Below are positions 29,638 through 40,196 of a stretch of DNA of 64,000 bases, piece by piece; the stretch's first letter is position 1; each line of letters starts with the position of its first letter. The stretch is from Dipteris shenzhenensis (taxonomy: Eukaryota > Polypodiophyta > Polypodiopsida > Gleicheniales), in the NCBI GenBank assembly GCA_047967505.1, contig CM106538.1. One strand, 5' to 3'. The notes beneath the pieces are model-generated. The model was not told where the DNA came from, did not search any database, and saw only the letters and a program-made list of their open reading frames with translations. The position numbers were made by a program, and so were the translations under genes.

Positions 29638-30682
29638 GGGGGCTCGACGCTTAGCCCCCCCTTTTGTTTCAGAAATAAACCCCCCTTTTGCTATGATTGT
29701 CCTTGAAGTGGGCGGTGATGTTGCAGGGGCAGAATCCACCCCCTCCATGTTGGTCCTCTTGAGGGATGTGGGGGAGCTTAAATTGGAGGCGCTCCTTGAC
29801 AACAGAGGGCCCGAAGAAGGCCTTGGAGATGAAGGGGCAGTTGTGGAGGGAGACATCGATGAAGAAGGTGATGAGGTGGGGAGGAGGGCCAGCACGTGGC
29901 ATTGGGGGTAGAGGAGGAAGAAGAGCACTAGGAGAAGAAGGTAGAGAAGCTACGGAGAGAGGGGGAGGAAGAAGGTAGAGAAGCTATAGGCAAGGTGAGG
30001 AAGAAGGGTCGGAGACAAGGGGCCAGAGTTGGAGGCCCTCTTCATGCCATTGTCACTGCTTTTGGAAACAGAGATACAGATGAAAGAGATGAGGTACCAT
30101 TGGAGGGCGAAGGCGATACTAATGACAGTAACAAAGGCAAGGATGACGATTTTGCTGACGAGCTCAGAGAGGAGAGGCATGGCAAAGAAGGAGAAGAAGC
30201 AGAAGAAGGGTCTCTGAGCTCTAAGATTGGCTTCTCTCTCTCGAGGTTGCGACATTTGTGAATCTTTGGGGGTCTGCGCAAGGGCTTGTTGGTCCTCTCT
30301 CTGCTAGCTGGATGGATAGATGCTCCAGAGCGAACGCGTAATACTCCTTCAACCTCCTCCTCTCCCTTTCCAGCTCTTCCTCCCTTTGCCTCTGTGCCTT
30401 TCGCTGCTTCTCATGATGCCCCCCTTCTTTCGATGTAGACGGTCGCCCCGGCCTGAGCACGTGGCAATGCACATGCCACGCCCTTCACCCTCTCGCTCAT
30501 CCACCCCCACGCCTGCTTCGCATACACCGCCGCATTGGTCTACCATTCCCCATCGGGCGATCGAGTGGCGCTCCCCTAGGGCTCATTATGAACTAACATT
30601 GTATTGGTCGAGTACTGCGTGTGCACTAGGGAAAGCTGGCCGCTGGCCTGGGCGGATGGCCTTGGTCATCGGTAGTTCGTTC
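29638..30682 (-). other. Unidentified low-copy-looking sequence with minus-strand open frames
   Basis: No transposon protein is visible. On the minus strand an ATG at 30255 opens a 101-residue frame (MSQPREREANLRAQRPFFCF) with a probable membrane segment (IVILAFVTVISIAFALQWYL). Upstream is a charged coiled-coil-like stretch (KAQRQREEELERERRRLK) at about 30410-30340, and downstream a frame with RAGPPPHLITFFIDVSLHNC at about 29900-29670. A G-box CACGTG is near 30458. These could be pieces of a host gene, but I recognise none of them and the frames are not continuous. The copia element at 30683-34569 interrupts it; 34570 onward is its other side. Confidence 0.35.
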
Positions 30683-31035
30683 TGTGAAGAGAGTGGGAGA
30701 GAAGGAAGGAGTCTCACTTGCAGCTTTCTCACATACACAATGGGGGAATATACACAAAAGTGGAGGCTGAAAACAGTTTTCCTCTTCTTAGTTGTGAAAT
30801 CCAAAAGAACTCTAAGTACAAAAGAATAGGTGAACCCTATGTGTGGGTCTCAAACCAAACTCAACTAGCTAAGGTGGCATACTAACTGAGCCACTAACTA
30901 GAGTACATAGAGATAGCTATCGTCCAACTATTATTCATGGGCGGTGTACCAACCGTATCTGCAGCTAATAAGTCGGTGACATAAATGCACAACAGTCACC
31001 CTGGCATATCATGAGTGGAGCTCGACATCTCAACA
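30683..31035 (-). repeat. 3' LTR (element orientation) of family A element
   Basis: A 353-bp copy, preceded in element orientation by the purine tract complementary to CTCCCCCTCGAGCTC at 31036-31050. Confidence 0.95.
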
Positions 31036-31640
31036 CTCCCCCTCGAGCTCAATCTCAATTCCTACACACCAAGCAGGTCTCTGAACATGCGCAGCTTCTA
31101 CCCAATGCCTTCGTGAATATGTCAGCTACTTGATCCTCCGTGCTGACATAAATTAGATCAATAAAACCTACTAGAACCTTCTCCCACACATAGTGATAAT
31201 GCACCTCAATGTGCTTTGTTCTAGCATGATAGACTAGGTTATTTGCCAAGTGTATACTACTCATGTTGTCATAATAAATTACAACTGGCCCATCTGTAGA
31301 CTAATGCATATCATAAAGTAGCTTATGCAACCAAGCTGCCTCACATGCAACCATTGATTCACCTTATAAACCCACTTGCATCCAATTGCATTCTTGTCTT
31401 TAGGCAAAGGCACCAATTCCCATGTAGCATTTGCTTCCAAGGCATCCATTTCTTCATCCATGGCTTTGTCCCAATTTTCTTTTCCCATGGCTTGCTTCCA
31501 AGGCATCCATTTCTTCATCCATGGCTTTCTCCCATTTTTCTTTTCCCATGGCAATGCAACCAAAAACTTTCAAATGAGAAATATCTAGTTTCCTACTAGT
31601 ATACCTCTCCTCTGGCATCATGCCATGTATTGCTACAATG
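31036..31640 (-). pseudogene. RT entry and RNase H remnants, joined by deletion
   Basis: On the minus strand the integrase text FGCIA runs straight into KAMDEEMDALE, the start of the RT domain, which reads on through ATWELVPLPKDKNAIGCKWV and then jumps to RNase H (DGPVVIYYDNMSSIHLANN, ARTKHIEVHYHYVWEKV). A 61-bp direct duplication at 31441-31562 repeats the MDEEMDALE part and shifts the frame. RT palm and thumb are missing. Confidence 0.88.
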
Positions 31641-32729
31641 GGAGTCTTGTTCATTATGTAGACTACTGTAGCAACTGCTTCAGCCCAATAATAATCTGGC
31701 AGGCCTTTTTCTTGAGCATGGCATGAGATACCTCTCCATTATGCCTGTTTGTTCTTTTTGCAAGTCCATTTTGCTATTGGGTATGATTGCATTAATAGTG
31801 CTGCTTTATGCCATGCTCCTGCAGGAAACTTGCAAACTGATTTGAGAAGTACTCTCCCCCTCCATCTGACCTTAGGCATTTTCTTTGCAGGCCTAATTCT
31901 TTATCAACCATAGATTTAAAAGCTTTGAAATATCCAAACACTTCACTTTTCTTTTTCATAAAATACACCCAAACTTTTCGGCTGTAGTCATCAATAAAAG
32001 TGACAAAATAATGATAGCCTCCAATAGATGCAGCTTTAGTAGCCCACACATCAGAGTGGATTAATTCCAATGGCTTATTACTCTCTTGAACATGTCTAGG
32101 AAATGGTTTCCTTGCCTGTTTTCCAAATTGACAGGCTTCACATACCTTATGAATTTCTGCAACCTTCAACTTAGATAATCGTGCAACAATATTTTCGGCC
32201 TGCATTAATTTAAGTCCCTATGCATTAACATGACCAATGCATTTATGCCAAATATCAATATCTGCAACCACACCGGTCCCATGTGCAAACATTGCTAGAC
32301 TCAATTCAGGCATGTCCGCATCCAACGTAAACATCCTGCCCTTCTTCTTCCCTTTTGCTATCAAGCGAATTTTATTTCTCATATCCTCAACAAAGCATCC
32401 ATGAGGATTAAATCTAAGCTGCAAGCCCTGCTCAACCATTTGACCAATAGAAACTAGGTTCTTGGTGATATTCGGTACATAAAATACAAAATATAGGTAT
32501 TTCTTTTTTCCATCTTGCATAGACAAAAGAATTTTACCAATCTGCACAATAGAATGTGCAGTATCATCACCAGCAGTCTCCACAAATCCTGGTCTTTCCA
32601 TTTTCCTTGCATCTGCATCCATTCTGCATGACCTGTCATGTGGTTTGATGCACCTAAGTCAACATACCACACATCATTGCTTTCTTCTGCACTTGTCACA
32701 AAATTGGTCATGTGATGCACCATAAACAA
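31641..32729 (-). pseudogene. Copia protease and integrase (family A)
   Basis: The minus strand reads a protease with VWYVDLGASNHMTGHAEWMQ near 32665, where the usual DSG is DLG. It is followed by the pre-integrase domain (DIDIWHKCIGHVNA), the CEACQFGKQARKPFP finger and the integrase core: LIHSDVWATKAASIGGYHYF, VTFIDDYSRKVWVYFMKKK and LRSDGGGEYFSNQF. The two Asp residues are present; beyond QEHGIKQHY stops begin, and the remainder is QNGLAKRTNRHN and YYWAEAVATVVYIMN. Frames break at several places (32454, 32218, 31792), so it is decayed. Confidence 0.9.
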
Positions 32730-32807
32730 ATGCTCATTTCTATCATCACCTTGTCTACTAGAGGATGCATAATTGCCTTGCTACAATTTTCCAGTCATGA
32801 TGTCATT

Positions 32808-33676
32808 CTACTTTTTATAGCAGTCTTTAACCATATGACCCATTTTACCACAGTAGTAGCATTCAACATTGATGTTTGCATTTTGGCCTCTCTGCCATCC
32901 ACCATGACCTCTTTGGCTCCCCTTGCCTCTAAAGTTACCACGTCCTCCTCCATAACACTGGTTTTCTTGAATTTGCTGCATATTCTGATTTCTACCACGG
33001 CCTCCAAATCGGCATGCTCTACCTCTGCCTCTACCTCTTCTAGCACTTGAGTAGAAGATAGCTTCTTTTGAAGTTCCTCTTGAAGAAGATGCACCACCAT
33101 TTCTCTGCTCTTCAGAAATTAGAAGAGCAATCAACTCCTCAAAATCAAGAAAATTCTCAGGGATGGCAATGGATGTCCAAAATTGTGCATAATCCTTCCC
33201 TAGACCATTCAAGGTCATAGAAACTAAATCATCATCTTCCACTGGTGACCCAATAGAAGCAAGTGCATCTGCAATCTTCTTCACCTTCACGTGGTAGTCA
33301 TTGATGCTCATATTTTCTCTCTGCACATTATGTAACTCCTGCTTGAGTTGCATTTTCTTGGCTTGCATATTTGTGCTATATATTTTTGTCAAAGTATCCC
33401 ATGCCTCCTTCGGCGTGCTTGCATTCTTAATATGCACAATCATAGAATATGAAATACTGATAGACAGCCATTACATAACTTTTCTGGCTCTCTCATGCCT
33501 GCAACTCCTATTGATTGGGAACATTAGGAATAACTGGTTCTTGTTCAGCTCCAGTAATGAACTCCCAATAGCCTTTTCCCTTAAGGAAATGCATCATTCT
33601 AAACTTCCATGCTTGAAAGTTGTTCTTATCAAAGCTTTTCAGTGACAATCTGTGAAAGAGCATCAGGCCCCATTAC
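32808..33676 (-). pseudogene. Copia gag with intact zinc knuckle (family A)
   Basis: The minus-strand start near 33676 (MGPDALSQIVTEK) shifts frame, then reads NNFQAWKF and FLKGKGYWEFITGAEQEPVI. Two stops precede a clean 211-residue stretch (33443-32808) with TPKEAWDTLTKIYSTNMQAK, SINDYHVKVKKIADALASIG and a Gly/Arg-rich tail. CYYCGKMGHMVKDC is a complete CX2CX4HX4C knuckle. It would be the particle protein. Confidence 0.9.
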
Positions 33677-34216
33677 AAAACACTGCAAAATATTATGTCA
33701 CTGCAAAAAAACACAACTTATACCTCACAAGGGCAACTCTGCAAAACTGATGAAAGTGGTATTTGACCACATAGTCACTTCCTAGTGACGATTATGCATC
33801 AACAGGCAATAAGAATGATTCTATCACTCCCAATATCTTTGTGCACAGGCATACGATGTAATTTTTACGATAAATTTTCACTGACCTGCAGAACAGTGAT
33901 CGCACAACAAAAACAAGGCACTTTCTTGAGTACCTGCGGAAAATTTCTGCCACCAAAACGGGCCCCGAAATGGCCTGGAATCAAAAAATTAATTTGATGA
34001 AGGGTTTTGCCCTCTCTTGTAGCATATACTACCCTTTTGCCACACTGCAAAGGGCGTCCCAATCTGGTGCACTCTTGCACTTTCTGACTATGCTACTTGT
34101 AAAGATTTGCTCCCAAACTCGAAAAAAAAGGAAAGCAACACTGATCCTCTTACTAGGACACCGCGAACTTGGTTTGCTTTCTTGAACTCCTTACCACGAA
34201 TCAAGCTCTGGTACCA

Positions 34217-34569
34217 TGTGAAGAGAGTGGGAGAGAAGGAAGGAGTCTCACTTGCAGCTTTCTCACATACACAATGGGGGAATATACACAAAGGTGGAGG
34301 CTGAAAACAGTTTTCCTCTTCTTAGTTGTGAAAGCCAAAAGAACTCGAAGTACAAAAGAATAGGTGAACCCTATATGTGGGTCTCAAACCAAACTCAGAT
34401 AACTAAGGTGGCATACTAACTGAGCCACTAACTAGAGTACATAAAGATAGTTGTCATCTAGCTATTATTCATGGGCAGTGTACCAACCGCATCTGTAGCT
34501 AATAAGTCAGTGACATAAATGCACAACAGTCACCCTGGCATATCACGAGTGGAGCTCGATATCTCAACA
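34217..34569 (-). repeat. 5' LTR (element orientation) of family A element
   Basis: A 353-bp copy followed on the minus strand by the tRNA-Met primer site (complement of plus 34205-34216). Confidence 0.95.
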
Positions 34570-35890
34570 CTTTCATGACTGCAAAAACAGAGTCCATAAG
34601 GATGGATGCATATATTCTAGTTAATGGAAGCTTGAACAAGAAAGAGAAGGCCTCACAATCATCGACAAACCTACGAGATTTGTGCCTGGGTCGGTTTTTG
34701 AGGTTGATCCATTTGATCAATTGGACTTACTATTTCTCAAGTAATTCACCTGAAGATTAATTGGAGAATGAAAGCTGTGCTAATATGTTGTGATGCATTG
34801 ATAGGGATGCTTTTCATTGGAAATATCATTTCATTGGAGCACATATTCATTGGGTCTTGGACATTGGCCAGAGGAAGAGAATGTAAGTATTGCTAATTGA
34901 TGGCAAGGAAGAAGGGTCTGAGGAAGCGAGGTCAAGGTCAAGTGAGGGAACAGGAGGCGAGGTCGAGGGGCAAGAGGTGGAAGCATTGTCAAGTTGATTC
35001 AAAAATAAACCCCCCTTTTGCATAAGAAAACAATGAATCATACTTGATAGGGGCAGAGGTCAGATCAGGCACGCTGAGATCCGAAGCTCGAGGATGCGGA
35101 GATCAAAGCTGTTTGGAGGTAGAAGTATGGAGAGATTGTGGAAAGCTATTTGGAGCAAGAAGAATGGGAAAGATGTTTGAGGCAAGAAGAATGGGGGAGA
35201 TTGTGGAAAGCTATTTGGAGCTACAAGTGGGGAGAGCTGTTTAAGACAAGAAGAAGCGAAGAAGTGGGGAGAGTTGTTTGGTCAGTGGTGCTACTGACCA
35301 AACAATCACATAACTTATATGCATTAAATCTTTCCACCATCTTAAAGATGCACCCAATTTATGATGCAGAACACATGGTTGAGACTAAGTCTGGTTGAGA
35401 CTAAGTCTGGTTGAGTCAAAGATTTGTTTGGGAAGTAGTAGGGAAGGTAGTGGTGTAGTCTTTAACACATTTAATCAATAATGCAATCTTTAGCATTTTA
35501 ATCAATAATAAAAACTTTAACACATGGGGACGTGGGGTAGTGGAGGAGTGGCTAGGGAGTTTCTAGATTTTTTTCATGTTTCCAGATTTCCCTCCTCACA
35601 CTCTTCTTCTAGATTTCCCGTTTCTTATGTTCTATATTTTTTTTCCCATTTCCTATCCGTTTTTTTTTCTATTTTCAAATTTTCCTCCACACACTCTTCT
35701 TCTCGTTTCTTGTACTTTCCCTCCACACACTCTCCTTCTTGTTTCTTCTACTATGGACTTTCCCTCCATTCTTGGACTTTATCCCACACACTCTCATTCT
35801 CGTTTCATGTGCTCTCGAGTTTCCTTCCATTCCTAGATTTCTTGTTCTCTATTTTCTCTCCATCTTCAAATTTTTTCTCTCTCGTAAGAG
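34570..35890. other. Unidentified flank of copia insertion, with small repeats
   Basis: The minus-strand frame at 34720-34575 (KNRPRHKSRRFVDDCEAFSF, ILMDSVFAVMK) would read on, without the inserted element, into ELPMTKAIRPGQRPAF at 30677-30580. A possible splice acceptor TTTTTGCAG lies at 34576-34584 (minus). 34900-35000 is purine-rich. 35120-35280 repeats GAGATTGTGGAAAGCTATTTGGAG. 35381-35412 holds GAGACTAAGTCTGGTT twice. 35530-35890 is pyrimidine-rich with CCTCCACACACTCTTCTTCT units. I recognise no gene. Confidence 0.35.
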
Positions 35891-38168
35891 ATGGTTTCTG
35901 AGTATATGACATTCTTCTCCAAAAACCATGAAGAAAGATTGTAGGTGAAGGTGCATTCTGGTCATTGTAGAATCTCAAAAGAAAGGATTTGCCAGAACTT
36001 CAATTTGCAAAAGGGCAAGTTTCACCTATTCCAAATGATTATAGAGGGACAAAATTGCACAAAGGATAGAAGAGTTCTAGTTCTGCTTCTTATTGATGGA
36101 ACTATGGTGTATGACCTTGATGTGGATTATGGTACATTTGTGGAGATCTTAACTATGGGTGCTAATGGAAGCATTGGTACAATGGAAGGAGAGATTGGGA
36201 GCCATTTTTTGTCTCCAAAAGATTTGAAGGACATGTCCTCTTGTCAGAATTTCTCCCAGACAACTAGACCGGCAATTCCGAAGCAACATGTGGATGTGAA
36301 AGGGAAGGGCACCTCCTGTGTTGAAGAATCAAGCTTGAGAGAGAAGGTTATGCGGCTTGCACCAAAGTCCATTATTGCAAAATTCATAGAGCATGCTGAT
36401 GAGCATCATTAGGTACACAATTTATCTTCTTATTATAATGGGAATATTATTTTTGAGTTGCCTCTTGTGGATGCAAATGCGAACGGAGTGGATGGAATGC
36501 AACAGGCATATGATCCACACAACTAGTCAAGAACACACCCCACTTCTATTCCATCTTTGCCAAAAATTGCTAAGATTAGGGTCAGTCATTGTGGTGGCTC
36601 ATTTGAATGCACAAACCCATTATTTGGTTTCCTTCTAACACACAATAGCCCAAATACTCGAGAGTGGAGAGGTCGGATCATAAATGTTCCAGACATAGGA
36701 GACCTTGGTGCTAAGAATGGTACTCTTGAATGTTTGCAATCTGAAGAAAAACCATTTTGTCGCTCTCGATGCTTTGCAAAAATATATTACTGTGAGCTAG
36801 AAGATGTTGGATACACAAGATTGGCAATACATGTTGGTTACCATGATCATGATGTTTCTCCTATTGAAAGCAAGCATCAAGTAGCAAATACACAAAAATT
36901 TGTACAAGAGAAAGTATTGGAGATGAAAAATATTGGAGCAAGAAAAGTTGAAAAAGAATTGGCAAAGGAAATAATTTCCCATCATCTCTTGTCCACGTAA
37001 ACAAGGTTCTTGATGTGTCAACTGCATTATCAGTGGTGGATATGTGGGAGAACCTCCTGCGTTAGCTCCAAGGTTACACAAATCAAAGGAGGTTAGTTTG
37101 GAGCTTTGTTTGGTGTTAATTTTGGGAAAAAATTGGAGTTTGCTCAAGCCCAAATTTGCTAACATTTGCACATGCCATCATTGCTGTTAGGTTTCAGACA
37201 TGGATTCATGAGGCACTAAGTACATTACAACCATGACAAGATTCATTAGATTGTATCATTTACTTGAAGGAACATGTTAGATATGATTTTTTCCAAGGGT
37301 TTCTATTTCCTGGTCAGGTTGAGTCCAAGCCTTGCTATGTGATGAAAATGTCTTGTAAGGGTAGAGGTTCAGGAGTCGATCTTGTCAATAGGATGCAACC
37401 TAGTAGTGATCTTGAAAAGGCTTGGGTACATTTTGACCATGTTCGCAGAGTGCATGGTTGGACAACAATGGATGCTCATGTTTATGATCCAAGGTAGATC
37501 CCTTTTTCTGTTATGTGTTATAGTGATGTAATCGGAATTAAATTTATTAGTGAAACAATGAGATCTTTGAATTATAGTGTGAGAGAACTTTTGACAATTG
37601 CCACCTGCGAGTTTAACAAAGAGGACACAGAGGCTCAGGTTCAATTTTGGAGAATGTTAAATGATGTTGTAAGAAAATGTGGATTTGCTGGGTTTATGGT
37701 GGCTTATGAGGCACAACCAAATTGGCGAGCAGTTTGCACTGTCTACAATGGTGGCCCTGAAAATGTCATGGAGGCACGAGAGAGATCATGCATTTTCCAT
37801 CAGAAACAAGGATTGCAGAGAATCACCAATAAATATGTGTATCAAAGATTCAGAGAAACCCACTTGTAGCTATGCCAAGCATGGAGGGATGCACAAATAA
37901 GGGAAATTGCAAAAGAGCGATCCCGAATCATTAGAACCTAGTGGAGAAATAACCATGTGAGTTCAAGTGACATTCCATTCTTGGATCAATGGATGTCATG
38001 GTGGGAGGATAGGATAGCTCATTGGGGTAACTTCATGGTACAAGTAAGTGTTTTGAGTTAACTATATGATGAACTTTGCCTTCATTGCATTTGTAGCTGA
38101 GTTTATTGTGTAGAAAATTAATTTGTTACTTTGGATCAAATAATGGACACAGAAGCTCTAGCCAATAC

Positions 38169-40196
38169 TGTTGAAGAAGTGAAAGGAAAGCATGAACCTG
38201 AACACGAAATGAGAATGCTTGCTTGCTTATGGAATGAAGAAAGGTGAGGTCCATATGTAGGCACCTCTACATGAGCCACTAAGCTCCACAATCATCTCCT
38301 CAATCATCTCCTCAATCAACTCCTAGAATCTCTCAATCATCCTATGTGGCATCTACCACCACCTAACAGTGCTTATGGGCACCTAACTGTGCCTCTAGCA
38401 CACACACATAGAACCCAAGGTGTGCCTGGGGCATACAGCTTGAGATATCCCATCAAACTCCCCCTCAAGGGAATGCCTCAGGCTATGTCAAGGATACATC
38501 TAGTCTCATAGTTTCTCATGCCATCTCATGGTAGTCAAGGATAAATCTATGGCTAGGATCTCATGCTAGCAAGTGTTCCCAAGGATGTGAAGTAAACAAA
38601 GGGATACATAAGACCTTCCAATGGTTATCTCCCCTGCATGTACATGCACACAATGTCTGCAGGAGGTACCATGGAGCAAAACACATACACATGGCCTACA
38701 TCATATGGTGACCAAAGGTGTTTACAAAGAACACAATGGTTTATTCCATTCATTTTGGAGGATTATCTAGGCAGAGTACCTTGACTCAACATAAAAGAGA
38801 GATCTGGAGCATATATGGAGATGGTTCAAAAAGCATAATCATCATAGGAGGCCTCATCTTGTGGAGGCACATCAACTGAAAGTAAATTGGCAGTCTCTGG
38901 TTTTGCAGTTGCTTCCTTTTTGGCAACCATTATCTTGGCAATCTTCAACAAGGAAGCCATGTTGGCATTCTCTTTCATTGTAGCATAACAAAACATTGCT
39001 TCATGATTTGGCTTTCCACACATTTTGCATAAGCAAGCCATGAGAGGGTCTAACCCAAGAATTGGGCAGTGTCTACTCTCTTACAAGGCTAGAAAACTAA
39101 AAAACTTCAAAGTACAAGCATTTGGTGTAGCAAAGACTTGTAACCAAATTCCATAATAAAAATCATAGTGGAAATGATACTTCAACTTGCATGCTTCATA
39201 GAGGTGGCTCAATGAAAGTATTCCAGGCAAATCTAGGTATAGAAACCTAAAGGAAAGTTGTAGCCACAATTGTACTGATTCTATTCAACACTTTAAACCA
39301 TGAGAAATGCCAAAGTAGCATCTAATGTAGCACCAAACTCACAACATTGTCAAAACTGTCCAAAACAGAGGCTTGATCTTGGAGGGCTTGTATCTCACTC
39401 TTCAAAGCAAAGAAAAGAGGGCTTTCTAGGTAGAAATAAAGCTGGTATACTAGAGAAGAGCCACTAAGAAGAGAGGCAAAATGCCGCATCACATTGCCAT
39501 AGCTAGGAGCTTGAATGTCGACTGGTTTTTCATCTATTTCTCCCTCTCTGGTGGACCATTTCACTTCAAATCTAGATAGGGGCTAGCTCATGCTATTGTG
39601 CAAGCTTGGCTTAGAGGAATTTTGGAATGGCTGCTCCAGCAAGTCGTATTGCACGAAATAGCATCAAGAAGAAGGCGGCTATTGTGTGGGTTTGTGGACA
39701 CCATTGCCTAATTGCTCTGACATGGAAGGTCGCCCATATGAAGGGTCTCTCTAGCTAGAAGGACTTTGGGAATGGTTGCTTGTAGGTAGAGAACTCAGCC
39801 CTCCAAGTGGTTGGGCAAAAAGGGGCAAAATGGAGAGGAAGGTGAAGAAGAAGAAGAAGAAGAAGAAGATGACATGGCATAAATGGGCTCAAGGAGGATC
39901 ATAGTGCTCTGATACCATGTTGAAGAAGTGAAAGGAAAGCATGAAGCTGAACATGAAATGAGAATGCTTGCTTGCTTATGGAATGAAGAAAGGTGAGGTC
40001 CATATGTAGGTAGGCACCTCTACATGAGCTACCAAGCTCCACAATCATCTCCTCAATCAGCTCCTAGAATCTCTCAATCATCCTATGTGGCATCTACCAC
40101 CACCTAATAGTGCTTATGGGCACCTAACTGTGTCTCTAGCACACAAACATAGAACCCAAGGTGTGCCTGGGGCATACACCTTGAGATATACCATCA
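38169..40196 (-). mobile_element. Short gag-only LTR element (TR-GAG-like, 2,028 bp)
   Basis: The LTRs are 287 bp (38169-38455) and 279 bp (39918-40196); the difference is explained by a 12-base and a 4-base indel in small repeats. The target duplication AATAC is perfect (38164-38168, 40197-40201). On the minus strand TGGTATCAGAGC follows the 5' LTR directly and the purine tract CCTTGAGGGGGAGTT precedes the 3' LTR. A small frame with a retroviral-type zinc knuckle is inside (38826-39041). No RT or integrase. It relates to 8176-10163 by interior phrases, not by LTR sequence. A (GAA)n run is at 39844-39873. Confidence 0.92.
38826..39041 (-). CDS. Zinc-knuckle Gag remnant of short LTR element
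   Basis: The 71-residue minus-strand frame begins MACLCKMCGKPNHEAMFCYA, where CKMCGKPNHEAMFC fits CX2CX4HX4C exactly. A Lys/Ala-rich stretch and an acidic end (DEASYDDYAF) follow before the stop. Another frame upstream in element orientation (39564-39322, LLSGSSLVYQLYFYLESPLF) may be the Gag body, but the two are not joined. The first Met may not be the true start, since Gag usually begins near the primer site. Confidence 0.55.
   Translation of the reverse strand: MACLCKMCGKPNHEAMFCYATMKENANMASLLKIAKIMVAKKEATAKPETANLLSVDVPPQDEASYDDYAF

Larger units (their letters stand above)
30683..34569 (-). mobile_element. Ty1/copia family A element with both LTRs, reverse transcriptase deleted (3,887 bp)
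   Basis: The two LTRs are both 353 bp (30683-31035 and 34217-34569). The flanks CGTTC (30678-30682) and CTTTC (34570-34574) are a target duplication with one change. On the minus strand the primer site TGGTACCAGAGC follows the 5' LTR (34217-34569) directly. Gag, protease, the integrase core and RNase H remnants are in copia order, but the text jumps from KWVYKV to the RNase H AMVACEAAWL, removing the RT palm and its YVDD. It cannot self-replicate. Confidence 0.95.

Noticed and set aside
35524-35901. Phe/Ser-rich frame of 125 codons
   Set aside because: It translates pyrimidine-rich CCTCCACACACTCTTCTTCT repeats; no domain, start context or homology recognised.
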